From contig SFIR01000030.1 in assembly GCA_004556165.1 (NCBI GenBank), positions 1 to 21,851 on the forward strand: 21,851 nucleotides of DNA. The letters run 5' to 3'. The notes below the pieces were generated by a model. That model was given only the letters and a program-made list of their open reading frames with translations. It had not been told where the DNA came from and made no database searches. Shown here one piece after another: positions 1 through 7,225 of this stretch. Position 1 is the first letter of the stretch, and every line of letters begins with the position of its first letter. A program made the position numbers and the translations under genes. This stretch comes from Clostridiales bacterium (GTDB lineage: Bacteria > Bacillota > Clostridia > Christensenellales > CAG-138).

Positions 1-16
1 TTTTCTGCAAAAATGG

Positions 17-42
17 CAGTTCTTGCCCTCGGGCAAGAACTG
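17..42. terminator. Perfect hairpin, possible leftward terminator
   Basis: An 11-bp perfect inverted repeat (CAGTTCTTGCC / GGCAAGAACTG) with a four-base CTCG loop. Read on the minus strand, it is followed by CCATTTTTGC, a short T-run, so it has the form of an intrinsic terminator for leftward transcription. No minus-strand gene lies immediately to its right, so it may instead be part of a bidirectional terminator for a gene beyond the left edge. Confidence 0.5.
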
Positions 43-124
43 GCGATTGCCGGGCAGCATTCTTTTTGAAGAGTGGACATTTAAAGTTGCAATTCACAAG
101 CCCATTGCCGCAAACAGAATGAGA

Positions 125-152
125 TTGACTTGTCCGTTTTTTGTGCTATAAT
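125..152 (+). promoter_or_regulatory. Sigma-A promoter for the DUF308 gene
   Basis: TTGACT (125-130), a 16-bp spacer and TATAAT (147-152) form a near-consensus sigma-A promoter. It lies about 40 bp upstream of the start codon at 195, which has the ribosome binding site AAAGGAG. Confidence 0.75.
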
Positions 153-194
153 ATAAAAGATAAAAGGACCGATATTTGAAAGGAGAACTAAAAA

Positions 195-728
195 ATGCGT
201 TCAAAATGGATGCGAGTTTTGGATATTGTGGCAGGTGTGCTGCTCATTGCGGTAGGTATCTACTGCTTGTGTAATAATGAAATCGCAGTGATGTCGGCGG
301 CGCTGTTGCTCGGCCTGTTTACGCTGGCAGCGGGTATTGCGGAGATCGTGGTATTCGCCGGAACAAATCGAATTTGGATAGGCTCCGGCTGGCTGCTGCT
401 TGAAGGTGTGCTGACAGTGATTATGTCTCTGTTCCTGCTCTTTAACCAGTGGTTCACGAAGCTGTCACTGCCGTTCCTGTTTGCGCTTTGGCTGCTGTTC
501 TCGGGTATTTCCCGGTTCGTCAGTTCGTTTGATCTTCGCGCCCTCGGCGTTCGCGCATGGGGCTGGGTTCTGGCACTCGGCATTATTCTGATGATAGCAG
601 GCTTCGTCTGCATGATGGACCCGTGGCTCAGCTTTGCGGCAATCGGCGTGACCATCGGGCTTGTGTTCCTGCTGGAGGGTATCAATTCCATCGTCTCCGC
701 CTGCATTCCCAGAACGAAGAAGTTCTGA
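195..728 (+). CDS. DUF308/HdeD-like six-helix membrane protein
   Basis: A 177-residue, almost entirely hydrophobic protein predicted to cross the membrane about six times in short hairpins with small polar loops, and ending in a basic tail (IPRTKKF). Length, regular helix spacing and Gly/Leu/Trp-rich helices match the DUF308 (HdeD-like) family. HdeD is linked to acid resistance in Escherichia coli, but the biochemical role of the clostridial members is unknown. The start at 195 has an AAAGGAG ribosome binding site at 10-nt spacing and a good promoter upstream. It appears to be a single-gene transcription unit. Family assignment is fairly secure, while a specific function cannot be assigned from sequence. 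Confidence 0.8.
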   Translation: MRSKWMRVLDIVAGVLLIAVGIYCLCNNEIAVMSAALLLGLFTLAAGIAEIVVFAGTNRIWIGSGWLLLEGVLTVIMSLFLLFNQWFTKLSLPFLFALWLLFSGISRFVSSFDLRALGVRAWGWVLALGIILMIAGFVCMMDPWLSFAAIGVTIGLVFLLEGINSIVSACIPRTKKF

Positions 729-774
729 TAGCGCAGTCTGCGCCGCAGCGAAGAATTTGATATTGAGTTATTTT

Positions 775-802
775 AGGGCAATGCCGGTAGGGGCATTGCC
801 CT
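775..802 (+). terminator. Hairpin downstream of the DUF308 gene
   Basis: An 11-bp perfect stem (AGGGCAATGCC / GGCATTGCCCT) 46 bp after the stop codon. The following CTCTCGTTT is only moderately T-rich, so termination may be inefficient. Confidence 0.6.
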
Positions 803-1091
803 CTCTCGTTTGCCGAGAAGAGGAGAGAAAATGGCTTATCAAGGGGGGTGCTGCCCACTCACTCAAACCTTATAAGCCGTATTATTTCCGCTGTTTGCTC
901 CGCACATTAAAAAGGGTATGCATAGGGTAGGGTATATACCCTTGGGGTCAGCGGCATTGCCCGTAAACTGCGCAGTTCATGCTCTGAAATAACCGATTTA
1001 TATGCAGCCTTATGAATCCGATGCCCTTAACCCTTGTTAAAGAGCTTTGCTATTGATATGCAAATTCAGAGCGAACCGTAAATAAAGCTAT
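803..1091. other. Non-coding stretch between convergent genes
   Basis: No convincing gene is seen between the DUF308 hairpin and the deoC terminator. It holds a 14-residue mini-ORF at 831-875 behind an AGGAG sequence, which I do not call as a gene, and the GGGTAT palindrome cluster described separately. Confidence 0.5.
912..943. repeat. AGGGTA repeats with a 14-bp palindrome
   Basis: AGGGTA occurs three times (from 913, 924 and 929). The last copy opens the perfect palindrome AGGGTATATACCCT (929-942), nested in a wider inverted repeat AAGGGTAT (912-919) / ATACCCTT (936-943). This looks like a protein-binding site or small hairpin, but no promoter is evident beside it. Confidence 0.45.
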
Positions 1092-1119
1092 GGCGGCAGC
1101 TTCCTTATGAAGTGCCGCC
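1092..1119 (-). terminator. Terminator of the HMA-mnmA-deoC operon
   Basis: The stem GGCGGCACTTC / GAAGCTGCCGCC (one bulged base, minus-strand reading) with an ATAAG loop is followed by ATAGCTTTATTT. It lies 27 bp past the deoC stop. Confidence 0.65.
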
Positions 1120-1146
1120 TGCCAAGCTCATTTACAGAAAATTACT

Positions 1147-1788
1147 TTATCCGAGCAGCTTTACGCCGTTGCTGGTGCCGAGCCGGGAAGCTCCGGCAGC
1201 AATGAATTTTTCGGCATCCTCGGGGGTACGCACTCCTCCTGAAGCCTTGACACCCATGCTGTCGCCGACAACGCTGCGCATGAGCTTAACATCATGCTCT
1301 GTTGCTCCTGCGGTGGAGAAACCCGTTGAGGTCTTGACAAAATCGGCTTTAGCACGCATTGCACATTCGCAGGCCTTGATCTTCTCTTCATCGGTCAGCA
1401 GACAGGTCTCGATTATGACCTTGACGAGCGCTTTTCCGCTTGCCGCTTCAACAACGGCGCATATATCGCTCTCAACGAGCTCCCAGTTGCCATCCTTAAC
1501 CGCACCTATATTGATGACCATATCAACTTCTTCAGCACCAAGCTTTATTGCTTCCTGAGCTTCAAAGGCTTTTACGGAGGAAAGCGTTGCGCCGAGAGGG
1601 AAGCCGATGACGCAGCAGGTCTTAACTCCGCTGCCTTCGAGCTCCTTATGAACCAGCTCAACCCTCGCAGGGTTCACGCATACGCTCATAAAGCCGTATT
1701 GCCTTGCTTCTGCGCAGATCTTTTTTATCTGCTCCGCGCTTGCATCGCTTTTTAATAAGGTATGGTCGATAAGCTTTTCGATTTTCAT
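1147..1788 (-). CDS. deoC: Deoxyribose-phosphate aldolase
   Basis: A 213-residue class I aldolase that splits 2-deoxyribose 5-phosphate into glyceraldehyde 3-phosphate and acetaldehyde in deoxynucleoside catabolism. The N-terminus IDHTLLK (7-13) is the usual family opening. The Schiff-base lysine is K152 in the DFVKTSTGF block, the second conserved lysine is K181 in GVKASGGVRT, and the TIM-barrel strands carry NPARVE and GFPLGA. Length is normal and nothing is missing. The start has AAAAGGAG upstream, overlapping the mnmA stop region, with a gap of 16 nt to mnmA. It is last in the minus-strand operon, with a terminator just downstream. Pairing with a tRNA-modifying gene rather than other nucleoside-salvage genes gives no functional hint. 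Confidence 0.95.
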   Translation of the reverse strand: MKIEKLIDHTLLKSDASAEQIKKICAEARQYGFMSVCVNPARVELVHKELEGSGVKTCCVIGFPLGATLSSVKAFEAQEAIKLGAEEVDMVINIGAVKDGNWELVESDICAVVEAASGKALVKVIIETCLLTDEEKIKACECAMRAKADFVKTSTGFSTAGATEHDVKLMRSVVGDSMGVKASGGVRTPEDAEKFIAAGASRLGTSNGVKLLG

Positions 1789-1804
1789 TTATTTGTTACT
1801 CCTT

Positions 1805-2815
1805 TTACGGTAATTTTATCTCTTTCAGCGGTACGGCTTCAGCAATGGGGCCTCCGCCCAAACAGCAGTCCCCGTCATACAGCACTGCCCATTGCCCGGG
1901 GGTAACCGCTCGCTGCGGTTCATCGAATACGATCTCTGCGGCAGCCTCGCCCGAACCGTTATTTTTTATATGAACCCTTACGGCTTGGTCGCTCTGACGG
2001 TAACGGAATTTGGCGGTGCAGCGGAAATCCATTGCAGGGGCTTCGCCTGAAATGAAATTGAATCTCCCCGTTGTAAGCGAGGTAGAAAACAGTTCGTCCC
2101 TTTCACCCTGACATACGATCAATAGGTTGCGCTTCAGGTCCTTTCCCACCACGAACCAGCTTTCACCCGTACCTGTATTTATTCCGCCGATACCGAGTCC
2201 GCGGCGCTGACCGAGTGTGTAGTACATAAGCCCATCATGCTTTCCGATGATTTTACCGTTGAGATCAACTATATCGCCGCGCTGCGCAGGCAGAAACTGC
2301 ATGAGGAATCTTTTGAAATTCCTTTCACCGATGAAGCATACGCCGGTAGAATCCTTTTTTGCAGCGGTCGTAAGCCCCTTGTTGAGATCCTTAGCTCTCA
2401 GAAGCTTTATGCCGTTTTCCTTATTGATACGTGCATAATGCCCCGTTGCGAGCGCGGCAGCGTCCATATTTAAGGCAAGGTCAAGGAAGGCTTTGAACTT
2501 AATCTCCGTGTTGCAAAGAATATCCGGGTTCGGGGTGCGCCCTTTTTTGTATTCGTCAAGGAAGTAGCTGAAGACCCTGTCATAATACTCCTTGGTGAAA
2601 TTGACGGAATAGAAGGGGATGCCTACCTGCTCGGCGACACGCTTTGCGTCCTGATAATCCTCGGTCGCAGTGCATACGCCGTCATCATCCGTTTCATCCC
2701 AATTCTTCATGAAAACGCCCACAACATCATAACCCTGCCTCTTGAGAAGCAGGGCTGCGGCGGATGAATCCACTCCGCCCGAAAGCCCCAATACTATCCT
2801 GCCTTCTGCAATCAT
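1805..2815 (-). CDS. mnmA: tRNA-specific 2-thiouridylase MnmA, internally shortened
   Basis: MnmA activates U34 of Lys, Glu and Gln tRNAs with ATP and inserts sulfur. The PP-loop SGGVDSS (12-18), the NWDE motif, the first catalytic cysteine C101 (NPDILCN), the second C160 (STGVCFIGER), the GQRRGLGIGG segment and the C-terminal TPGQWAVLYDG beta-barrel are present. The striking feature is length: 336 residues against about 360-370 usually, with only 59 residues between the two cysteines against 97 in E. coli. The block that normally begins DQSYFL and runs through the LFPVGEL segment is absent, and K146 joins directly to G147 of the GL-TA-KKDS stretch. The frame is open throughout. Its start overlaps the upstream HMA gene by four bases (ATGA). 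Identity is certain; full activity is doubtful. Confidence 0.92.
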   Translation of the reverse strand: MIAEGRIVLGLSGGVDSSAAALLLKRQGYDVVGVFMKNWDETDDDGVCTATEDYQDAKRVAEQVGIPFYSVNFTKEYYDRVFSYFLDEYKKGRTPNPDILCNTEIKFKAFLDLALNMDAAALATGHYARINKENGIKLLRAKDLNKGLTTAAKKDSTGVCFIGERNFKRFLMQFLPAQRGDIVDLNGKIIGKHDGLMYYTLGQRRGLGIGGINTGTGESWFVVGKDLKRNLLIVCQGERDELFSTSLTTGRFNFISGEAPAMDFRCTAKFRYRQSDQAVRVHIKNNGSGEAAAEIVFDEPQRAVTPGQWAVLYDGDCCLGGGPIAEAVPLKEIKLP

Positions 2816-3015
2816 TTTGCCTTTTCGATGCTGAGCACATCAAATCCCAGGTCTTCAACGGCATTGCGGACGGTATCCTCATCCGTATCCGCCTCGATTA
2901 CAATATCATTTAGCTCAAGCTTTTCAATCTCTGCGCCGAGCGCAAGCATGGCGGACTTGACCCTATTTATGCAGTGGCCGCAGCTCATGCCGGAAGCTTT
3001 GATGATGTATTTCAT
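2812..3015 (-). CDS. Small heavy-metal-associated (HMA) domain protein
   Basis: A 67-residue single HMA fold resembling CopZ and the metal-binding domains of P-type ATPases. The metal site GMSCGHC holds C12 and C15, followed by the usual helix (INRVKSAMLAL) and beta strands ending DVLSIEKAK. Such proteins carry Cu(I) or related soft metals in the cytoplasm. The start at 3015 is chosen because AAGGAG lies 9 nt upstream and homologues begin here; an open frame runs further upstream but has no support. Its stop overlaps the mnmA start (ATGA), implying translational coupling. No copper ATPase or CsoR-type regulator gene is in view, so the metal partner is unknown. Confidence 0.85.
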   Translation of the reverse strand: MKYIIKASGMSCGHCINRVKSAMLALGAEIEKLELNDIVIEADTDEDTVRNAVEDLGFDVLSIEKAK

Positions 3016-3066
3016 AATCCCTTTCTCCTTACGAAAAATACCGAGCGGTTTTCGGCTCATAGGATT

Positions 3067-3095
3067 ATTATAACAGATTTCTTTGCTTTTGTGCA
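3067..3095 (-). promoter_or_regulatory. Promoter of the HMA-mnmA-deoC operon
   Basis: On the minus strand, a perfect TATAAT -10 (3067-3072) lies 17 bp from TGCACA (3090-3095, four of six consensus bases). It is about 50 bp upstream of the HMA start. Confidence 0.6.
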
Positions 3096-3124
3096 TAGAT
3101 TCTCCGCAAAAAGCCATTTTTTAT

Positions 3125-3153
3125 TTTACTTTACGGATTTAGTATGTTATAAT
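3125..3153 (+). promoter_or_regulatory. Promoter for the DUF368-led operon
   Basis: TTTACT (3125-3130), a 17-bp spacer and an extended -10, TG-T-TATAAT (TATAAT at 3148-3153). This promoter is divergent from the HMA operon promoter some 50 bp away. Confidence 0.7.
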
Positions 3154-3212
3154 CCCATTGTGGAATAATTACAGCATTCCCTCTTACAAAAGGAAAGGTA
3201 CTTCATTCATCA

Positions 3213-4160
3213 ATGAAACAATTTTGGAATAAGATACTTGCCGGCTTCGTTATCGGCGCAGGTGCGATTCTTCCCGGCCTAAGCGGAGGCATCCTGGCAG
3301 TATCCATGGGCCTCTATCAGCCCGCCATCGAAGCTGTTACCGGTTTTTTCAAGAACCCTAAAAAGAATTTGAAATTTTTGCTCCCTCTTGCCATCGGCGG
3401 CATCATCGGTTTTCTCATTTTCATGCTGATAATCAATAGGTTCTTTGCCGATTATGAAACGGAGATAATCTGCCTGTTCGTAGGTCTCGTCATCGGAAGT
3501 GTCTCAAGCTTTCTCAAGGAAGCTAAGGGGGATGAAAAGCCCTTCAAAAAACGTAATTGGCTGTTTGCGGTCGGCGGATTCGCCGTTGCTCTCGCTCTGC
3601 TCCTTCTCTCAATGCAGACGGGTGACGGAGCAGTCATGAGCAGAGCTGTCACGCCGCTTATCGCGGCTGTATGCGGAGGAATTGTCATGCTCGGCGTAAC
3701 CCTCCCCGGCATCAGCACCTCGTTTATTCTCATAAACATGGGCGTTTACGATAATTTTATGCAGGTCTTTGTCGATCTTGTGAAGCTCAAAGGCCTTGAC
3801 TTTAGCTCATTCTCCGCAATATTTACAAACAGCGGGTATTTCTGGCATAATATTCTGCTCGGGCTCAGTACCCTCGCGGGAATTGTGATTGTGGCGGTAC
3901 CGACGCTGCTGATAGTTAAAAAGCTTCTCGAAAAATTCCATTGCCAGTCGTATTTTACGCTGTTCGGAATACTGATTGCGATGCTCGTCGGCTGCGTCAT
4001 ACAGCAGACCCGGAGCATCATAAGTATCGGCGGTCTTGCGTTCTATCGCTATATCATCTTTGCCGTGCTTATTGCCGTCGGAGCAGCATGCTCTTATATT
4101 ATGGATAGAGGCATGAGGAAGCTCGAAGTTAACGAAAAGAAAGAGGAAGCTCTGCAATAG
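3213..4160 (+). CDS. DUF368 membrane protein, PopT-type polyprenyl-phosphate translocase
   Basis: A 315-residue polytopic membrane protein of the DUF368 family. Members (PopT) have been reported to return undecaprenyl phosphate across the cytoplasmic membrane for reuse in wall synthesis; for this protein the role is inferred from family. Two copies of the family's signature are visible: LPGLSGGILAVSMGLY near residues 20-35 and LPGISTSFILINMGVY near 164-179, showing the internal pseudo-duplication. Around eight hydrophobic helices are separated by a charged loop near 103-115 (KEAKGDEKPFKKR), and the C-terminus is a charged tail. The AAAGGAAAGG sequence upstream is an unusually long 14 nt from the ATG, with no better start in frame. 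It is first in a five-gene run. Confidence 0.85.
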   Translation: MKQFWNKILAGFVIGAGAILPGLSGGILAVSMGLYQPAIEAVTGFFKNPKKNLKFLLPLAIGGIIGFLIFMLIINRFFADYETEIICLFVGLVIGSVSSFLKEAKGDEKPFKKRNWLFAVGGFAVALALLLLSMQTGDGAVMSRAVTPLIAAVCGGIVMLGVTLPGISTSFILINMGVYDNFMQVFVDLVKLKGLDFSSFSAIFTNSGYFWHNILLGLSTLAGIVIVAVPTLLIVKKLLEKFHCQSYFTLFGILIAMLVGCVIQQTRSIISIGGLAFYRYIIFAVLIAVGAACSYIMDRGMRKLEVNEKKEEALQ

Positions 4161-4195
4161 CTGAATAAATAAACAAAATACTGGGGGCAAGCGGC

Positions 4196-5380
4196 ATGTT
4201 GACTTTATCGGAGTGCGGCGGCGAATTTCACGCGTTTGGCGGTGATGGTGAGTTTATCTATGCTCATTCGGAGGATATAACCGATACTCTTATAGAAAAG
4301 TACGGTGGAAAGGTCAAATTGATCTATCTCGACCCCCCTTTCGGCACGGGCGCAACCTTTGAATTCAAGGACAAAACCGCGGCTAAAGCGTATTCCGATA
4401 TTCTCGACCGTGAGGAATGCACTTCCCTTATGAGGAAGGTGCTGATTTGCTGCCGTGAGCTTCTCTCCGAGGATGGCTCCATCTATCTCCATATAGATTA
4501 CAGGCTCAGCGGCGTGATGCGCCGCACCATGGATGAGATATTCGGGGAAGCAAACCTTATGAATGAGATCATCTGGTCATATAAATCAGGCGGACGTGCC
4601 ATAAAGCACTTTTCGAGAAAACACGATACAATCCTATTCTACAGAAAAAGTAAAAGCGTCTATTTCAACATCAAGGCAGCAGGCGTCATGCGCGGAAGCG
4701 ATAGGCGCAACCACATGAAACGCCGTGCGGATGAGGATGGGCGCATTTATTATGCCATTCGCTCAAACGGCAAGGAATACCGCTACTATGAGGATGACCT
4801 CATCTATCCTTCCGATGTTTGGGATGATATCGAGCATCTTCATCAGCGTGACCCCGAGCGTACCGGCTACGCAACGCAGAAGCCGGAGGCACTGCTGAAA
4901 CGGATAATTTCAGTTTCTACGAAACCGGGCGATCTCGTCATGGATCTGTTCGCAGGAAGCGGCACGACCGCAGCCGCCGCAGTCAAGCTGGATAGACGCT
5001 TCGTTATTGCGGATTGCAGTATGGCTTCCATGCTCGCTTCGCGCAGAAGGATATTGACCCTGCACCCGAATGACGATGTGCTGTCCGATGCAAAGCCCTT
5101 TACGGTGAATTATGCTTCGGCTCCCTCGGCGCTTACAGCGGAGAATGCCGAAAAGCTTATAGACATGGAGCCGGTCGAGGGCGGTTTTGCCGTAAATATC
5201 CATAAAGGCGGTGAAGAGGGCTGCGCGTATGCCGCCTGCGGCTCAATCCGTGACGGCGTATTCCATGCGAGGGATTATGTAATAAAGCCCATGCATTCGG
5301 AAAAACTGTTCGTAAGAGAGGGTGAAGCTCTCCATCTTGTTGATTATAACTGCTCACAGGGGTATTTTGACCTTGCCTGA
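4196..5380 (+). CDS. Solitary site-specific DNA methyltransferase (beta class)
   Basis: A 394-residue SAM-dependent amino-DNA methyltransferase (N6-adenine or N4-cytosine). The catalytic motif IV, DPPFGTG, is at 46-52 and the SAM-binding motif I, DLFAGSGTT, is at 250-258 after TQKPEALLKRII (227-238). This order, catalysis before SAM binding, defines the beta class, as in type III Mod proteins. The stretch between (about 110-220) would hold target recognition. About 110 residues follow the catalytic core (from about 285) that I do not recognise. No restriction endonuclease or helicase gene is nearby, so it is an orphan that could serve regulation or phage defence. Its start has only GGGGG upstream. 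It lies 35 nt after the DUF368 gene and 16 nt before the DUF362 gene. Confidence 0.85.
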   Translation: MLTLSECGGEFHAFGGDGEFIYAHSEDITDTLIEKYGGKVKLIYLDPPFGTGATFEFKDKTAAKAYSDILDREECTSLMRKVLICCRELLSEDGSIYLHIDYRLSGVMRRTMDEIFGEANLMNEIIWSYKSGGRAIKHFSRKHDTILFYRKSKSVYFNIKAAGVMRGSDRRNHMKRRADEDGRIYYAIRSNGKEYRYYEDDLIYPSDVWDDIEHLHQRDPERTGYATQKPEALLKRIISVSTKPGDLVMDLFAGSGTTAAAAVKLDRRFVIADCSMASMLASRRRILTLHPNDDVLSDAKPFTVNYASAPSALTAENAEKLIDMEPVEGGFAVNIHKGGEEGCAYAACGSIRDGVFHARDYVIKPMHSEKLFVREGEALHLVDYNCSQGYFDLA

Positions 5381-5396
5381 CCGAAAAGAGAAATCT

Positions 5397-6263
5397 ATGC
5401 AAAAACCAAAAGTCTATTTTACCGCGAATATCACTCCCGAAAATGTCGTAAAGCTGTATAAGCTTCTTGATATCGAGCTTCCCGGCAATATCGCAGTCAA
5501 GCTCCATTCGGGCGAAACGGGCAATCAGAATTTCCTGCGGCCGGAGTTTTTTAAGCCGATTATCGACAGCGTAGGCGGTACGGTCGTGGAATGCAATACC
5601 GCCTATGACGGTACGCGCAACACCACCGAAGCACATTATAAGACTATGGAAGCGCATGGCTGGTCGAAGCTCTTTAAGGTCGATATAATGGATGATAACG
5701 ATGAGATGGTTTTGCCGATTGCCGGGGGCAAGCGTATAACGGAAAACTATGTCGGCGAGCATTTCAAAAACTATGACAGCATGCTCGTCCTTTCGCATTT
5801 CAAAGGTCATCCGATGGGCGGATTCGGCGGTGCGCTCAAGAATATTTCAATAGGCATAGCATCCTCGCACGGTAAAGCCCATATCCATGGCGCAGGCGAC
5901 CCCGAAAAAATATGGACTGCCGATCATGATGCTTTCCTTGAAAGCATGGCGGATGCCGCAAAATCCATCATGGACGCTCTGCCCGGAAGGATCGCATTCA
6001 TAAATGTTATGAAGAATATGTCGGTTGACTGCGATTGCTGCTCCGTCGCCGAAGACCCGAAGATAGGGGATATAGGCATACTTGCTTCCCTCGACCCCGT
6101 AGCCATCGACAAGGCCTGCGTCGATCTCGTCTATGCTTCGCAGGACCCCGGTAAAGCCGACCTCATCAAACGAATGGAGAGCCGCAACGGAATCCATACC
6201 GTATATGCGGCCGCTGCGTTAGGCGTCGGAAGCATGGAGTATGAGCTTATTGAGGTTGAATAG
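5397..6263 (+). CDS. DUF362 domain protein
   Basis: A 288-residue protein of the DUF362 family, cytoplasmic with no signal peptide. Recognisable features are the N-terminal KVYFTANI strand, KLHSGETGNQNFL (35-47), FKGHPMGGFGGALKNISIG (135-153), the cysteine group SVDCDCC (C212, C214, C215), and DIGILASLDPVAIDKACVDL (225-244). Many family members carry an additional 2[4Fe-4S] ferredoxin module; this one does not, but the cysteine cluster is kept, suggesting metal or Fe-S binding. Function is unknown. I chose the ATG at 5397, which has AAAAGAG upstream, over an earlier ATG at 5322 that lies inside the methyltransferase gene and adds a non-homologous leader. The following gene starts immediately after its stop. 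Confidence 0.82.
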   Translation: MQKPKVYFTANITPENVVKLYKLLDIELPGNIAVKLHSGETGNQNFLRPEFFKPIIDSVGGTVVECNTAYDGTRNTTEAHYKTMEAHGWSKLFKVDIMDDNDEMVLPIAGGKRITENYVGEHFKNYDSMLVLSHFKGHPMGGFGGALKNISIGIASSHGKAHIHGAGDPEKIWTADHDAFLESMADAAKSIMDALPGRIAFINVMKNMSVDCDCCSVAEDPKIGDIGILASLDPVAIDKACVDLVYASQDPGKADLIKRMESRNGIHTVYAAAALGVGSMEYELIEVE

Positions 6264-6911
6264 ATGCTTGAAAGGATGAGCGATTTCTTCGAGAACAGAT
6301 TGGATGGATATGATGAGCATATGCTGACAAATATCGAATCGTCCGATGAGTTTTACCCGTTTACAGCGAAGTGCCTGCCAACCGAAAAAAACTGCCGTTT
6401 GCTTGATTTGGGCTGCGGAACAGGCTTGGAATTGGAAGAATACCTTTCGCTGAATCCGTCCGCGGCAGTGACGGGAATAGATCTGTCGCAGGGAATGCTG
6501 TCGGCTCTTAAAAAGAAATTCGCGAATAAAAATATCACACTCATTTTAGGGTCGTATTTTGATGTACCCTTCGGTGAAAATGTATTCGATGCTGCCGTAT
6601 CGGTTGAAAGCCTGCATCACTTTACCAAAGAAGAAAAAATACCGCTGTACGTCAAGCTCTTCAGTGCATTAAGGGAAAACGGATATTTTATTTTGACGGA
6701 TTATTTTTCAATGTCCGAGGATGAGGAGCTGCGGCATCGCCGTAATCTGGAAGCTTTGAAAGCGGAGCAAGGTATTACCGATGGCCTATATCATTATGAT
6801 ACGCCGCTTACCGTAGAGCATGAAACAGAAGCTCTTCTTGAAGCGGGGTTCGCATCTGTTGAAGTGCTGAATAATTGGGGCGCAACATACACCTTGAAAG
6901 CAAGACGATAA
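6264..6911 (+). CDS. Class I SAM-dependent methyltransferase
   Basis: A 215-residue Rossmann-fold methyltransferase. Motif I DLGCGTG is at 48-54, GIDLS follows as the acidic post-I strand, and VSVESLHHFTKEEK and YFILTDYFSM are the usual motif IV-VI region. This pattern belongs to the broad Methyltransf_11/25 group that acts on small molecules, so the substrate cannot be told. The ATG directly abuts the TAG of the DUF362 gene, and GAGG inside that gene lies 8 nt upstream, so translation is probably coupled. No DNA-methyltransferase motif such as DPPY is present, so it is distinct from the methyltransferase two genes upstream. Confidence 0.82.
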   Translation: MLERMSDFFENRLDGYDEHMLTNIESSDEFYPFTAKCLPTEKNCRLLDLGCGTGLELEEYLSLNPSAAVTGIDLSQGMLSALKKKFANKNITLILGSYFDVPFGENVFDAAVSVESLHHFTKEEKIPLYVKLFSALRENGYFILTDYFSMSEDEELRHRRNLEALKAEQGITDGLYHYDTPLTVEHETEALLEAGFASVEVLNNWGATYTLKARR

Positions 6912-6959
6912 ATCCGGCTTCCGAGGCGGGAGAATCGGAAGATAACGAGGTAAAGAGCG

Positions 6960-7109
6960 ATGATAAATGAGAATTGCCCGTGCAAAAAGAAAAAGTGTGC
7001 TCGTCATGGCAAATGCGATGAATGCAGGAAGCATCATTCCGAGTCGGCTCGTCAAAGGCCCGTTTACTGTGAAAAAGGAAAAAGCCAAAATAAGCCGTCA
7101 GGAGAATAA
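6960..7109 (+). CDS. 49-residue Cys/His-rich small protein
   Basis: A short ORF beginning MINENCPCKKKKCARHGKCD and ending KSQNKPSGE. It has six cysteines (C6, C8, C13, C19, C22, C37) and three histidines (H16, H25, H26) in a CPC-x4-C-x2-H-x2-C-x2-C-x2-HH pattern, with the RPVYC motif near the C-terminus. This looks like a metal-binding mini-domain, and similar small proteins are, from memory, common in Clostridia but without a known role. GAGG lies 9 nt upstream of the ATG, in the gap after the methyltransferase gene. Spacing suggests it is the last gene of the DUF368-led run. Basic residues surround the cysteines, which could allow nucleic-acid contact; that is inference. Confidence 0.7.
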   Translation: MINENCPCKKKKCARHGKCDECRKHHSESARQRPVYCEKGKSQNKPSGE

Positions 7110-7225
7110 AAAGGAATGGAATCTAAAGACAGCATAGTATCGGCGGACTTTATGCAAAACTCAAATAGAATTGTTTGAGAAAGCATACCGGCCTGCCGAG
7201 TATGAATAATCCCGAAAAGCGCAAG

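Noticed and set aside
831..875. Mini-ORF of 14 residues (MAYQGGCCPLTQTL) behind AGGAG
   Set aside because: Too short to judge, no gene follows that it could regulate, and its ribosome binding site could be chance in a purine-rich stretch.
5157..5810. Minus-strand ORF of 217 residues opposite the methyltransferase and DUF362 genes
   Set aside because: It spans two genes whose plus-strand proteins match known families; the minus-strand product has no motif and no ribosome binding site.
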